From positions 1 to 23,200 of IMG/VR virus record IMGVR_UViG_3300047667_001319: a DNA stretch of 23,200 bases. One strand, given 5' to 3'. Every line of letters starts with the position of its first letter. Positions within the stretch are counted from its first letter, which is position 1. The DNA comes from a virus. Made by a program: the position numbers and the translations under genes. Shown here one piece after another: positions 13,311-19,979 of this stretch. The notes below the pieces were generated by a model. The model ran no database searches. It saw nothing but the letters and a program-made list of their open reading frames with translations, and had not been told where the DNA came from.

Positions 13311-13741
13311 GCGCTGCCTGCTGGATGGCTAAATGACTGTCCAGACTCGTTTTCTAATCGGGCCTCATCAATCATGGACTCCATTACTGCATTTTTATCA
13401 CCCCCATTTTTTAGGTGCGCTTTATACCATGTATTAATTAACTCACTGAGGTTTTCCTCGGGACCGTCTTCAAATACACGAATATCAACCCCGCTAGCCC
13501 GACATATATTATTTATCACCTCGGTATTAAAACTAATCGTACCGTCTGATTCCATTGATAGATTTAGGTCGTCAAATTTAACGTCATCAGGAATGGCGAC
13601 TTGGGTTAATTTGCTTTGCATGTATGACTCCACAGCATTGGTTATATAGTCCGTTAATTTAACGCCCTGGGCACGACTCGCACGAACCCACCGGGCTTTA
13701 GTAGTACTAGGTACGCTCATATGAATTAAAGATGTTTTCAT
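13307..13741 (-). CDS. Ribbon-helix-helix-like protein of a small regulator pair
   Basis: 144 aa from the ATG at 13741 with GGACGG upstream. The N-terminus, MKTSLIHMSVPSTTKARWVR then GVKLTDYITNAVESYM, has the strand-helix-helix pattern of RHH DNA-binding proteins. The C-terminal ~90 residues are acidic and unrecognised. It is followed by the HTH gene in a 4-bp overlap and a terminator. Regulator and partner, or a small addiction-type pair, are both possible; no toxin motif is visible. Confidence 0.6.
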   Translation of the reverse strand: MKTSLIHMSVPSTTKARWVRASRAQGVKLTDYITNAVESYMQSKLTQVAIPDDVKFDDLNLSMESDGTISFNTEVINNICRASGVDIRVFEDGPEENLSELINTWYKAHLKNGGDKNAVMESMIDEARLENESGQSFSHPAGSA

Positions 13742-13763
13742 TATGTCGCTACCGTCCAATTAA

Positions 13764-13795
13764 AAGAAAAAGCCCAGCAAGCGCTGGGCTAATTA
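13764..13795 (-). terminator. Intrinsic terminator upstream of the regulator pair
   Basis: AGCCCAGC/GCTGGGCT stem at 13771-13790 with A runs at 13762-13770 that read as a T tail on the minus strand. It separates the 68-aa gene from the pair below it. Confidence 0.8.
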
Positions 13796-13796
13796 C

Positions 13797-14003
13797 TTAG
13801 AAAGCCTGTGTAAGCTCAGACATAGCATCAATCAATTCCATATCGCCAGAATGAGGCAGGTCTACAGGGCAGCCATCACAATCAATCAAACGAAACTCAC
13901 CGTCTTTTTTATTTAGACCGTATGTTTCACCATCAATATCAAACCAATCAATAGTGTCGTCATCTTGAGTGTAGTGCTGAGTTTCGATGTGTTTAATATT
14001 CAT
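13797..14003 (-). CDS. Small acidic protein, unknown
   Basis: 68 aa beginning MNIKHIETQHYTQDDDTIDW, strongly acidic, with a beta-rich middle (GETYGLNKKDGEFRLIDCDG). TGGAG precedes the start. It has its own sigma-70-like promoter about 80 bases upstream. The highly acidic, small character is also seen in DNA-mimic or anti-defence proteins, but there is no specific evidence for that here. Confidence 0.6.
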   Translation of the reverse strand: MNIKHIETQHYTQDDDTIDWFDIDGETYGLNKKDGEFRLIDCDGCPVDLPHSGDMELIDAMSELTQAF

Positions 14004-14077
14004 AATCTTGCTCCAGTTATTTGGAATCTAGGTTCCGCCTAGTCGGTGGATGGCTTCCTCGCCAGTCCATGTAACTA

Positions 14078-14105
14078 ATTATACGCGCATTGCGCATATA
14101 ATCAA
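14078..14105 (-). promoter_or_regulatory. Promoter of the 68-aa acidic gene with an internal palindrome
   Basis: Minus strand TTGATT (14100-14105), 16-base spacer, TATAAT (14078-14083), a strong match. The spacer and -10 form an imperfect palindrome TATGCGC-AAT-GCGCGTA, a likely operator. It drives the 13.1-14.0 kb module. Confidence 0.7.
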
Positions 14106-14176
14106 GCGTTTTTAAGAAAATTTTTAACTTTTCTTCTCGTTATCTACATCAACCCAAAAACACACACCAAACATAA

Positions 14177-14236
14177 AAACACGATTTGTGTTGACATAAA
14201 CACAAATTGTGTTTTTAATTAACACAAAACGTGTTT
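14177..14236. promoter_or_regulatory. Repressor operators, left cluster (OL-like)
   Basis: Three 17-bp sites: AAACACGATTTGTGTTG (14177-14193), AAACACAAATTGTGTTT (14198-14214), TAACACAAAACGTGTTT (14220-14236), centres 21 and 22 bp apart. They match the sites at 12185-12223, so the same repressor should bind both clusters. Two-turn spacing allows cooperative binding on one face. Confidence 0.85.
14191..14226 (+). promoter_or_regulatory. Rightward early promoter (pL-like)
   Basis: TTGACA (14191-14196), 17-base spacer, TTTAAT (14214-14219). The middle operator fills the spacer exactly, so bound repressor must block the polymerase. Confidence 0.8.
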
Positions 14237-14265
14237 AAGACAAACGCAACACAGGGAGTAAGCAA

Positions 14266-14748
14266 ATGCCAATCGCACTCGCACCACGCGAAAAAGAATA
14301 CATCGAATGCATAAAGCAGGGGATGAGCGACAAAGAAGCCGCTCGCGAAATGCATTGCGGACTCAGCGGCATCATCTCAACTGCAAAACGCTCACGCTAC
14401 AAACTGTCAGCAAAAAACCGCACAGAACTCATCATCAACGCAATACGCGCCGGGTTTATCGAACTCAGCCTAATCATCTGCGTACTGATGCAATGCACCA
14501 CCACAAACGACATAGAACGCCCATCGCCACGCGGGCGCACAGCCCAGCACCGCACAACCCGCACAGGGCGACCCGCCCGCGGCAGCAACTTGCTACGGAT
14601 GCGTACACGCAACAAAACACACTCACAACTACCACCCAGCGAACTAGCAAACAACCTAATTCACTGGACAGGCGGCGAGATCTACCAAACCTACGACTTA
14701 CAGGGGCTAAATCATGAGCAAAATACTCATACACCCAACCATGTTTAA
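14266..14748 (+). CDS. LuxR-type HTH protein, first gene of the rightward early operon
   Basis: 160 aa, AGGGAG upstream. Residues 5-65 form a LuxR/GerE-like helix-turn-helix (LAPREKEYIECIKQGMSDKE then NRTELIINAIRAG). After a hydrophobic stretch (ELSLIICVLM, about 68-77) the rest is basic and low in structure (RPSPRGRTAQHRTTRTGRPA). There is no receiver or ligand domain. As first gene it may regulate early transcription or act as an antiterminator-like factor. A second overlapping frame is open but lacks a ribosome site. Confidence 0.65.
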   Translation: MPIALAPREKEYIECIKQGMSDKEAAREMHCGLSGIISTAKRSRYKLSAKNRTELIINAIRAGFIELSLIICVLMQCTTTNDIERPSPRGRTAQHRTTRTGRPARGSNLLRMRTRNKTHSQLPPSELANNLIHWTGGEIYQTYDLQGLNHEQNTHTPNHV

Positions 14749-14869
14749 AAATAACCGCCTCATCGCATTAGAGGCAAAAACAGGGCTGCAGGCGCACATC
14801 ACAAACAACGGAAAAAGCGCCCAACTTATTGCAAAACCCAACAACACAACACCGCCAACAGCGGCATAG
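14714..14869 (+). CDS. Small unknown protein, 51 aa
   Basis: ATG with CAGGGG seven bases upstream. It overlaps the end of the LuxR-type gene by 35 bp. The product (MSKILIHPTMFKNNRLIALE...) has no recognised family. Composition follows the A/C-rich plus strand of its neighbours, so it is likely a real member of the operon. Confidence 0.5.
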   Translation: MSKILIHPTMFKNNRLIALEAKTGLQAHITNNGKSAQLIAKPNNTTPPTAA

Positions 14870-14877
14870 GAGCAAAC

Positions 14878-15120
14878 ATGCATCAAGACCCAGGGCCAAT
14901 GCCAGCACCCAACCCACGGTTTAAACGCATAGGCAAATCATGGCGCTACAACGGCAAAAACATACACGGCTACATAGAGCTAACCCGCTACGGATTAGCT
15001 GGAAAACGCTGGATAGCAAACGCCCACGGCATAGGCTCACTCTCATTCGCAGAACGCGACATAGACAACGCCAAACAATGGCTAATCAGGATGGACGAAC
15101 AACAGGAAACAAAACAATGA
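14878..15120 (+). CDS. Unknown phage protein, 80 aa
   Basis: AGGAG five bases before the ATG. A beta-rich basic middle (RIGKSWRYNGKNIHGYIELT) is followed by a C-terminal helix. The sequence reads like a small nucleic-acid-binding or host-modifying early protein, with no named family. Its stop overlaps the next start as ATGA. Confidence 0.6.
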   Translation: MHQDPGPMPAPNPRFKRIGKSWRYNGKNIHGYIELTRYGLAGKRWIANAHGIGSLSFAERDIDNAKQWLIRMDEQQETKQ

Positions 15121-15425
15121 AACACATCAAAAACGGCAAAATAGACATGCAAGAAGCCGCCCAGCGCACAAACATAAAAGGCGGTTTAGTTGGGCTATAC
15201 AAACTACTAAAAGCCCAACAGCTATTTAACAGCGACAACACACCCAAGCGCCACCTAGTGCAGCAAGGCTTGTTCATATTAGAACCAAAGCGCGCCCGCA
15301 TCGAGGGCCGTCCAGATCGCGAATACATTAAAACATGGGCAACCCTAAACGGCCTCCTATGGCTACACGAAATAGTCGAAAAGCACGGCACCAAAAAAAC
15401 CAACCCAAAAAACGAGGCAGCATAA
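15117..15425 (+). CDS. KilAC-like (phage antirepressor C-terminal type) protein
   Basis: 102 aa from ATG 15117, coupled to the gene before it. The pattern LVGLYKLLKAQQLFNSDNTP, then KRHLVQQGLFILEPKRARIE, then TWATLNGLLWLHE follows the KilAC domain found at the C-terminus of phage antirepressors. There is no N-terminal BRO or KilAN part. Could bind DNA or modulate the repressor. Read from the family pattern by eye. Confidence 0.6.
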   Translation: MKHIKNGKIDMQEAAQRTNIKGGLVGLYKLLKAQQLFNSDNTPKRHLVQQGLFILEPKRARIEGRPDREYIKTWATLNGLLWLHEIVEKHGTKKTNPKNEAA

Positions 15426-15427
15426 CC

Positions 15428-15592
15428 ATGAGCACTGCACCCGATATCCTCCTGTTTATCGCCGCCGCCCTAGTGATCATGCTTATTCTGCTTCTGGGGT
15501 GGGGCATCGCAATAGCAGTAACCGCCGCCTACGCATACGCATCAAACAGACCCATTCGCCCAGCAATTCAGGCACTACTAGACGAATGGTAA
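15428..15592 (+). CDS. Small membrane protein, 54 aa
   Basis: MSTAPDILLF then one long hydrophobic stretch (about residues 7-34) and a short polar tail ending ALLDEW. Weak ribosome site (GAGG at 10 bases). A single-pass or hairpin inner-membrane peptide of the early operon; its role is unknown. Superinfection exclusion is one possibility for such early membrane peptides, without direct evidence here. Confidence 0.55.
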   Translation: MSTAPDILLFIAAALVIMLILLLGWGIAIAVTAAYAYASNRPIRPAIQALLDEW

Positions 15593-15626
15593 GCAACAAC
15601 AAAACAAAGCACAAAAGGCACTGAAC

Positions 15627-16196
15627 ATGACAGACATAATGATCGACCTAGAAACACTAGGATTACAAAAACACTGCACCATCCTAAGCATTGGCGCATG
15701 CGCTTTCGACAGAGACAGCGGCAACATTACATCGACATTCAGCATCGACATAAGCCGCACCGCCAGCGAGTTTATTGGCTTCCGTGAAGACCCTGAAACC
15801 CTCAAATGGTGGAACAATCAATGCCCCGAGGCAAAAGCACTACTTCAGCGCTGCGACTCGCCAACAGACAGCGAACTACCCCACCACGCCGCCGAGCGAT
15901 TTGTCACCTGGTTCAATAATACGGCTGGCAAAAACATAAAAGGCGTCTGGGCAAACGAACCCACATTCGACTGCGAAATCCTAAGCCATTTTCTAACATG
16001 GCTCAAAAAAGAAACGCCTTGGCATTTTCGCCACGAACGCAGCTGTCGAACAATCGTTGATCTAGGCCGCGAACTAGGCATCGATCCAAAAAAAGACATG
16101 CCATTTACCGGAACACCACACAACGCAAAAGACGACGCAATACACCAAGCAAAATACGTTAGCGCGATCTTTCAGCACATAAAAAACAACCACTAA
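15627..16196 (+). CDS. DEDDh 3'-5' exonuclease
   Basis: 189 aa. Motif I IDLETLG gives Asp7 and Glu9, motif II has Asp115 ([10 protein letters not shown]), and motif [13 protein letters not shown] gives His165 and Asp170, a complete DEDDh set. The fold family includes ExoVIII/Rv2179c-like exonucleases of phages. Likely role: DNA or RNA end trimming during replication or recombination. AAAGG lies eight bases before the ATG. Confidence 0.85.
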   Translation: MTDIMIDLETLGLQKHCTILSIGACAFDRDSGNITSTFSIDISRTASEFIGFREDPETLKWWNNQCPEAKALLQRCDSPTDSELPHHAAERFVTWFNNTAGKNIKGVWANEPTFDCEILSHFLTWLKKETPWHFRHERSCRTIVDLGRELGIDPKKDMPFTGTPHNAKDDAIHQAKYVSAIFQHIKNNH

Positions 16197-16212
16197 AGCA
16201 AGGAGCAACACA

Positions 16213-16407
16213 ATGCTAATACTCACAAGACGTCCAGGCGAATCAGTAATCATCACACTAGAAGACGGAACCGAAATAAACATCGTCACACTAGAAGTAA
16301 ACGGCAACCAAGTACGCACGGGCTACGTTGCCCCGCTCAACGTAAAAGTGAATCGACAAGAGATCCACGACCGCATCAAACAAGAAAAAGAGGCCCGCGC
16401 AGCATGA
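16213..16407 (+). CDS. csrA: Phage-encoded CsrA family RNA-binding regulator
   Basis: 64 aa, starting [14 protein letters not shown] as in CsrA. The GNQVR core (residues 31-35) and [10 protein letters not shown] (with the RNA-binding Arg at 48) are both intact, so RNA binding to GGA motifs is likely. AAGGAG seven bases upstream is strong. It could redirect host carbon, motility or virulence gene expression, or bind phage RNA. It is coupled by a 4-bp overlap to the next gene. Confidence 0.92.
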   Translation: MLILTRRPGESVIITLEDGTEINIVTLEVNGNQVRTGYVAPLNVKVNRQEIHDRIKQEKEARAA

Positions 16408-16811
16408 GCACCCAAAAAAACCAAACCGCCGAGATCGCCGCGCTTAAACAACAACTAAGCACAGCCCAAAAACAACTGCAAAAAGCGCGCGAATCAAACG
16501 AAAAACTAGCCGATGCAATCACAAGCACCGAGCTATCACTCGCACTAAGCCAACAAAGCGCCGACCAGCTCATTAATGAAAACCAAGCGCTTATAGATCA
16601 TATCGCAAACACAGAGAACTGCTTTGGCGTAATCGCAGGCAAATACGAAGGCCCCGCCAGCGAGCAAAATATAAAAATTGCCCACAACGACCTAACAATA
16701 GATGCAGCTATTGCCGCCTATGCAGAAGTAGAAAACTACCCATTTAGTTACATCACCTACAAAGAGATCTCATTTATTGCACTAAAAAGCATAGCGGAGC
16801 AAGCAGCATGA
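16404..16811 (+). CDS. Coiled-coil protein, 135 aa
   Basis: Coupled to csrA by ATGA. Residues 5-70 form a long amphipathic helix with heptad-like pattern ([20 protein letters not shown]). The C-terminal ~60 residues are compact and acidic. This layout is common for phage early proteins of unknown role (often annotated as hypothetical coiled-coil). Coupled by 4 bp to the next gene too. Confidence 0.6.
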   Translation: MSTQKNQTAEIAALKQQLSTAQKQLQKARESNEKLADAITSTELSLALSQQSADQLINENQALIDHIANTENCFGVIAGKYEGPASEQNIKIAHNDLTIDAAIAAYAEVENYPFSYITYKEISFIALKSIAEQAA

Positions 16812-17242
16812 AAACACAGCACCCAAAACAACCACCCACACACAAAATAGACTTTTTACTCTACCGCAAAACAGAGCGCGGGATATTTAGACTAAACAGC
16901 GCGGGCGAATGGGTGCGCTCAACAATAGATCCAGACGACTTTCGCAGACAGGCAAAAAAACTAACAGAAAAAGAGATCTACCCAACACCACCGCCGCCCC
17001 CAAAAAAAACAAAAATATTTCACAAGGCGCGCACCAGAAACAGACTAAAAAGAATAGAACAAATAAAAAACGCAATACAAAAAGAGCTACAAAAAACAGG
17101 GAAAATACCCAACTACAACCACACAAAAAAAATAACACAGTGCGGAAAACCGCTATACAAAAAAGCATTACTCATGCTCACACAAAACATAACCGCCGAC
17201 GACGCAGTAATTATCTATGAACAAAACAACAGGGCAGCATAA
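16808..17242 (+). CDS. Basic unknown protein, 144 aa
   Basis: Starts [21 protein letters not shown] proline run near residue 60 separates an N-terminal beta-rich half from a very basic helical half (KARTRNRLKRIEQIKNAIQK), suggesting nucleic-acid binding. A C-terminal segment (ITADDAVIIYEQ) looks like a short helix. No family is recognised. ATGA overlap with the coiled-coil gene. Confidence 0.55.
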   Translation: MKTQHPKQPPTHKIDFLLYRKTERGIFRLNSAGEWVRSTIDPDDFRRQAKKLTEKEIYPTPPPPPKKTKIFHKARTRNRLKRIEQIKNAIQKELQKTGKIPNYNHTKKITQCGKPLYKKALLMLTQNITADDAVIIYEQNNRAA

Positions 17243-17402
17243 ACAACTAAACCCGCAACACTGGGATTGGCGCCAATGCTCAAAAGCAACAAACAAAAAA
17301 CCAATCCCCCGCTGCAACTTCCCGCACTGCCAATGCCCGTTTGACATAACACCGGACATGAAGTGCCTCAAAGGACGACCCACTAAAAAGCAAGGAGCAT
17401 AA
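17217..17402 (+). CDS. Small cysteine-containing protein, 61 aa
   Basis: Overlaps the end of the previous gene by 26 bp. Cysteines at CNFPHCQCPF and DMKC could bind zinc. The ribosome site is weak. It is immediately followed by the methyltransferase fragment, and the composition is still phage-like. Confidence 0.5.
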   Translation: MNKTTGQHKQLNPQHWDWRQCSKATNKKPIPRCNFPHCQCPFDITPDMKCLKGRPTKKQGA

Positions 17403-17403
17403 A

Positions 17404-17508
17404 ATGATTACAATAAACAGCTACTTTTGCGGCGCAGGACTAATAAATACAGGCAGAGCGAACACTCCGCTATTCAATAGATCAAGAAAAAGAAAAGGTG
17501 ATTCATGA
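17404..17508 (+). pseudogene. DNA (cytosine-5) methyltransferase gene, N-terminal fragment
   Basis: AAGGAG then ATG at 17404; the first residues MITINSYFCGAGLINTG match the start and motif I (SYFxGxGL) of phage C5-methyltransferases. After about residue 17 the similarity stops, the composition changes, and a stop follows at 17508 as the first cassette ORF begins. No other part of the gene is found in the window. The cassette array appears to have interrupted and replaced the rest of the gene. Confidence 0.6.
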
Positions 17509-17729
17509 CGGAAGAGAAGATTAAAGCCGATGCAGTAAAGAATTTTGTTAACTTAATGATTGGCGCGCTAGAAGCAGGTTTTGTTGATTCAAACAGCCCC
17601 ACGCTTGCAGAAATTCATCAAGTGGCAAAACACCACATAAAAGACACTTACGGGATAGACACCCCAAACATTTCTGAAGAATGGGGAGAAGATGTTGCAG
17701 CACTATGCGGGCTTAAAAAGCCGGAATAA
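17505..17729 (+). CDS. Cassette 1 ORF, 74 aa, unknown
   Basis: MTEEKIKADAVKNFVNLMIG... An acidic helical protein with AAGGTG upstream. The middle (SPTLAEIHQVAKHHIKDTYG) reads as a helix. No family is recognised. The TAA is part of the attC that follows. Confidence 0.65.
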   Translation: MTEEKIKADAVKNFVNLMIGALEAGFVDSNSPTLAEIHQVAKHHIKDTYGIDTPNISEEWGEDVAALCGLKKPE

Positions 17730-17785
17730 CCCAGCGGTAATTTGAGCGAGCGGAACGAGATTCGAAATTAAGCGCCTTGCTATTT
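17724..17785 (+). repeat. attC a
   Basis: GAATAAC ... GCTATTT, with inner arms GCGGTAATTTG and GAAATTAAGCGC. Nearly the same sequence as attC c. The right core has GCT where GTT is expected. Confidence 0.8.
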
Positions 17786-17801
17786 TGCGCGGGAGGTAAG
17801 A

Positions 17802-18008
17802 ATGGAAATCGATGTAGATATTAAACGCATAAGTAATGGCTATGTTGTTAAAAGCAATGATAGCTCGAACTCAGAGCGCTATTACCCAACCCTCGGTGAC
17901 ATTATGAGAGCATGGGTAATTGAAGATTTAAACGATAGAGATCGGGAGATTAGAGGGTCTAATTCAGAAGGAACGGTCTGGAAATTTAAGCTTAAGACAG
18001 ACTTATAA
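17802..18008 (+). CDS. Cassette 2 ORF, 68 aa, unknown
   Basis: MEIDVDIKRISNGYVVKSND..., GGGAGG six bases upstream. Alternating strands at the front, one acidic helix (IMRAWVIEDLNDRDREI), then a strand-rich end. It resembles small single-domain cassette proteins of unknown role. The stop lies in attC b. Confidence 0.65.
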   Translation: MEIDVDIKRISNGYVVKSNDSSNSERYYPTLGDIMRAWVIEDLNDRDREIRGSNSEGTVWKFKLKTDL

Positions 18009-18071
18009 CAACGCGATAAAACGCGCGAGAGCAGCGAGCAGCGAGCAGTCGGATTGATTGCATTGTTATCT
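18003..18071 (+). repeat. attC b
   Basis: TTATAAC ... GTTATCT. It contains a triplicated GAGCAGC-like unit (18026-18048) in the loop, making it longer than its neighbours. Intact GTT core. Confidence 0.8.
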
Positions 18072-18091
18072 TTTAAATTAAAGGACGTGTG

Positions 18092-18361
18092 ATGAAAAGA
18101 TTAGGAAATAAAGCAATTAAGAGTGATGAAATGCAGGGTGTCATCGATGGTACTAACTCAAGTATAGAAGTAGGAACGTTGAGACTTGAGCTTGATAGAG
18201 ATACTGCGTGGGCGCTTTGTAATGTTTTAAGCAAAAACCATATTGAAAATGAATGTGTGATGCAGTTAGACAAAAACCAATACAATAGTTTAATTAAATT
18301 AGGTTCTGCTATCGGTGCATTTATTGATCACAGCAACCGCGAGTTCGACCATTTAAAATAA
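18092..18361 (+). CDS. Cassette 3 ORF, 89 aa, unknown
   Basis: ATG at 18092 with AAGGA six bases upstream; a GTG three bases earlier is possible. The sequence (IEVGTLRLELDRDTAWALCN...) has a strand, then helices. No domain is recognised. The stop TAA at 18359 is part of attC c. Confidence 0.65.
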   Translation: MKRLGNKAIKSDEMQGVIDGTNSSIEVGTLRLELDRDTAWALCNVLSKNHIENECVMQLDKNQYNSLIKLGSAIGAFIDHSNREFDHLK

Positions 18362-18420
18362 TAACCCAGCGGTAATTTGAGCGAGTGGGACGAGATTCGA
18401 AATTAAGCGCCTTATTATTT
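18359..18420 (+). repeat. attC c
   Basis: TAATAAC ... ATTATTT, almost identical to attC a in the arms. The right core has ATT instead of GTT, so the cut between G and TT is lost. Confidence 0.75.
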
Positions 18421-18437
18421 GGCACGGGATAATAGAA

Positions 18438-18620
18438 ATGACAGAAATTATTGAATGAGAACCAACAGAAGAATTAAGATGGTTTAGCTATGACGAGCGA
18501 TATTTCCCAAAAAAACTACAACGGAAGTTTATCTGTAAATATTCTGACGGGTGGTCCTGTGAGATATGGGCGGATGTACACGAGAACAATCCTCTTGCTC
18601 GCGTTGAAGCAACCAAATAA
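18438..18620 (+). pseudogene. Cassette 4 ORF with a premature stop
   Basis: Frame from ATG 18438 gives MTEIIE, then TGA at codon 7, then 53 further residues with normal coding character (EELRWFSYDERYFPKKLQRK, then WSCEIWADVHENN) to a TAA that lies in attC d. A single base change (for example TGG to TGA) would explain it. Without it the product would be a 60-aa acidic protein. Ribosome site is poor. A sequencing error cannot be ruled out from this sequence. Confidence 0.6.
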
Positions 18621-18678
18621 CCCCACGGCTTAGCCGATGGAGCGCAACGACAGTCGAGCTTAGAGCCGATTTTTATAC
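18615..18678 (+). repeat. attC d
   Basis: AAATAAC ... TTTATAC, a different attC family with arms CGGCTTAGCCGATGG and CTTAGAGCCG. The right core has TTT for GTT, so recombination at this site should be impaired. Confidence 0.7.
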
Positions 18679-18698
18679 GAATATTTTAGGGATTAGAA

Positions 18699-18937
18699 AT
18701 GACTTACACAGCAAAAAACCATTGGCTAGACAGAGATGAAACTGCCGACACAATGATAGAAATAATGAAGGAGTGCCGGGTATTTAAAGTGCTTAAAAAG
18801 GCTATGAATTTGAAGTTATTGAATGCTGTGATGAGTATTTCGGTGTAACTTTAACTAAAGAGCAAATGCTTGCGCTTGCTGACGAAATTAAAGCTTTAGC
18901 TAATAGCGTACAACCCGAGAGCTCGAGGAAAAGTTAG
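18699..18937 (+). pseudogene. Cassette 5 ORF, first part, frameshifted
   Basis: From ATG 18699 the first ~34 codons (MTYTAKNHWLDRDETADTMI) are coding-like, then the frame ends at 18847. The frame one base back stays coding-like from about 18802 (GYEFEVIECCDEYFGVTLTK then MLALADEIKALAN) to a stop at 18937. The change falls in an A run (CTTAAAAAGG). A one-base loss there is the simplest explanation. Confidence 0.5.
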
Positions 18938-19172
18938 ATTTTGCGGCTCGCGCAAAGAGCGACTTATTAGCGGTTTACGACAGAGGATTGGAGTAACCGA
19001 GGACATTGTCAGCGATGAGGAGCTTCTTGAAAAGACAAAAAACACACTGAGCAGAGCTATAGTTGATTTAGAAATTGCCACGGCGGATTTTACAAAGGCA
19101 GCAACGCCGGAAGTTGTAAAAATAGCTACTGACATAAATAAGGCCTTCACCAAGATTCGGGCGGACCGCTAA
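18900..19172 (+). pseudogene. Cassette 5 remainder, open frame without a start codon
   Basis: A frame opens after a stop at 18897-18899 and reads to the TAA at 19170 (RARGKVRFCGSRKERLISGL then EDIVSDEELLEKTKNTLSRA and DINKAFTKIRADR). No usable ATG with a ribosome site is present. It shares its reading frame with the first part before the shift. It may be the decayed second half of the same gene, or of a second cassette whose attC was deleted. A third frame (ELEEKLDFAARAKSDLLAVY to a stop at 18994) also looks coding-like, so more than one indel is likely. Confidence 0.4.
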
Positions 19173-19228
19173 CCACGCGCTAATTTGAGTGAGTGAAACG
19201 AGATTCAGAATTAAGCGCATTGTTATGC
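19167..19228 (+). repeat. attC e
   Basis: CGCTAAC ... GTTATGC. Arms CGCGCTAATTTGAG and CAGAATTAAGCGC; nearly the same as attC i. Intact core. Confidence 0.85.
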
Positions 19229-19248
19229 GATTGATTAAAGGTAAATTC

Positions 19249-19584
19249 ATGAAGACAAGGCAATACAAAAAACTCTGCAAGAAGGCTATGGAAATATTAG
19301 TGACTGGCGGTATGAATCAGGAGGACTTCTATCAAGGGGAAGACTGTCTGACATATAAAGGAAAAACGCATTGGCTTAAATGCTGGGGCCTAGAGACCGG
19401 CCCTGACTATTTCGGTGAATGCGATTGGTTCGATGCTTGGTATATTCTTACGGAGCGTGTAGCAATTAATACCGCTGATTTCGAATCATGCACTGGTAGC
19501 GACGAAGACGACCCTTGGCGCACAAGCGTTACAGGGACCATAAACATACTGCGACATGGGCGATTAATGTACGGGCTCGCATAA
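19249..19584 (+). CDS. Cassette 6 ORF, 111 aa, unknown
   Basis: ATG 19249 with AAAGG upstream; the frame is open further upstream through attC e, but that part is not coding. The product (MKTRQYKKLCKKAMEILVTG...) has a basic N-terminus and an acidic, aromatic-rich middle (WGLETGPDYFGECDWFDAWY). No family is recognised. Stop in attC f. Confidence 0.65.
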   Translation: MKTRQYKKLCKKAMEILVTGGMNQEDFYQGEDCLTYKGKTHWLKCWGLETGPDYFGECDWFDAWYILTERVAINTADFESCTGSDEDDPWRTSVTGTINILRHGRLMYGLA

Positions 19585-19640
19585 CCCGTGCATAAAACGG
19601 GCGAACGGAGAGAGCATCGTTTTTGATGCAATTGTTAGCA
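19579..19640 (+). repeat. attC f
   Basis: GCATAAC ... GTTAGCA. A third family, with arms GTGCATAAAACGGG and CGTTTTTGATGCAAT. Intact core. Confidence 0.8.
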
Positions 19641-19653
19641 CTTCGAGGTAAAC

Positions 19654-19911
19654 ATGAAAGTTAAAGCAAAATGGAAATACTACGATAGGAGAAAGTACGA
19701 ACTGAAAGAGATTGAGACAACTTACTGCTGCGACGATGCGCGAAACTCAAGCGCGATCACGTTTGGAGAAGTAGACAGCACTCTTAACAGGAATGAGTGT
19801 GTCAACATATCGAGCTGTGCGCCATACCCAGAGGGTGCCGTGTGGGATGAAGAGCCTATTAACTTCTGCCCATTTTGCGGCGCGAAGATACAGATAGATA
19901 TTGAGTGCTAA
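19654..19911 (+). CDS. Cassette 7 ORF, 85 aa, zinc-ribbon-like
   Basis: MKVKAKWKYYDRRKYELKEI..., GAGGT five bases upstream. Cysteine pair YCCDD near residue 25 and a C-terminal INFCPFCGAKIQ knuckle suggest a zinc ribbon similar to small rubredoxin-like domains. Stop in attC g. Confidence 0.65.
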   Translation: MKVKAKWKYYDRRKYELKEIETTYCCDDARNSSAITFGEVDSTLNRNECVNISSCAPYPEGAVWDEEPINFCPFCGAKIQIDIEC

Positions 19912-19965
19912 CCTTTGCCATAAAAGGCGAGCGAAGCGAAGTCCGATTTAATGGCGTTGTTATAC
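19906..19965 (+). repeat. attC g
   Basis: TGCTAAC ... GTTATAC; arms TTTGCCATAAAAGG and CCGATTTAATGGCG. Intact core. Confidence 0.8.
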
Positions 19966-19979
19966 GCCGGGAGCTAGAG

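Noticed and set aside
14307-14717. A 136-aa frame overlapping the LuxR-type gene.
   Set aside because: It has no ribosome site and its composition (Arg/Thr/His-rich) is a frame-shifted reading of A/C-rich DNA.
18790-18815. Programmed -1 frameshift at CTTAAAAAGG in cassette 5.
   Set aside because: The heptamer in the reading frame is T AAA AAG rather than a canonical slippery site, and other breaks follow, so decay is simpler.
18896-19153. An 85-aa minus-strand frame inside cassette 5.
   Set aside because: It is the complement of a coding-like plus-strand frame, has no ribosome site, and runs against the array.
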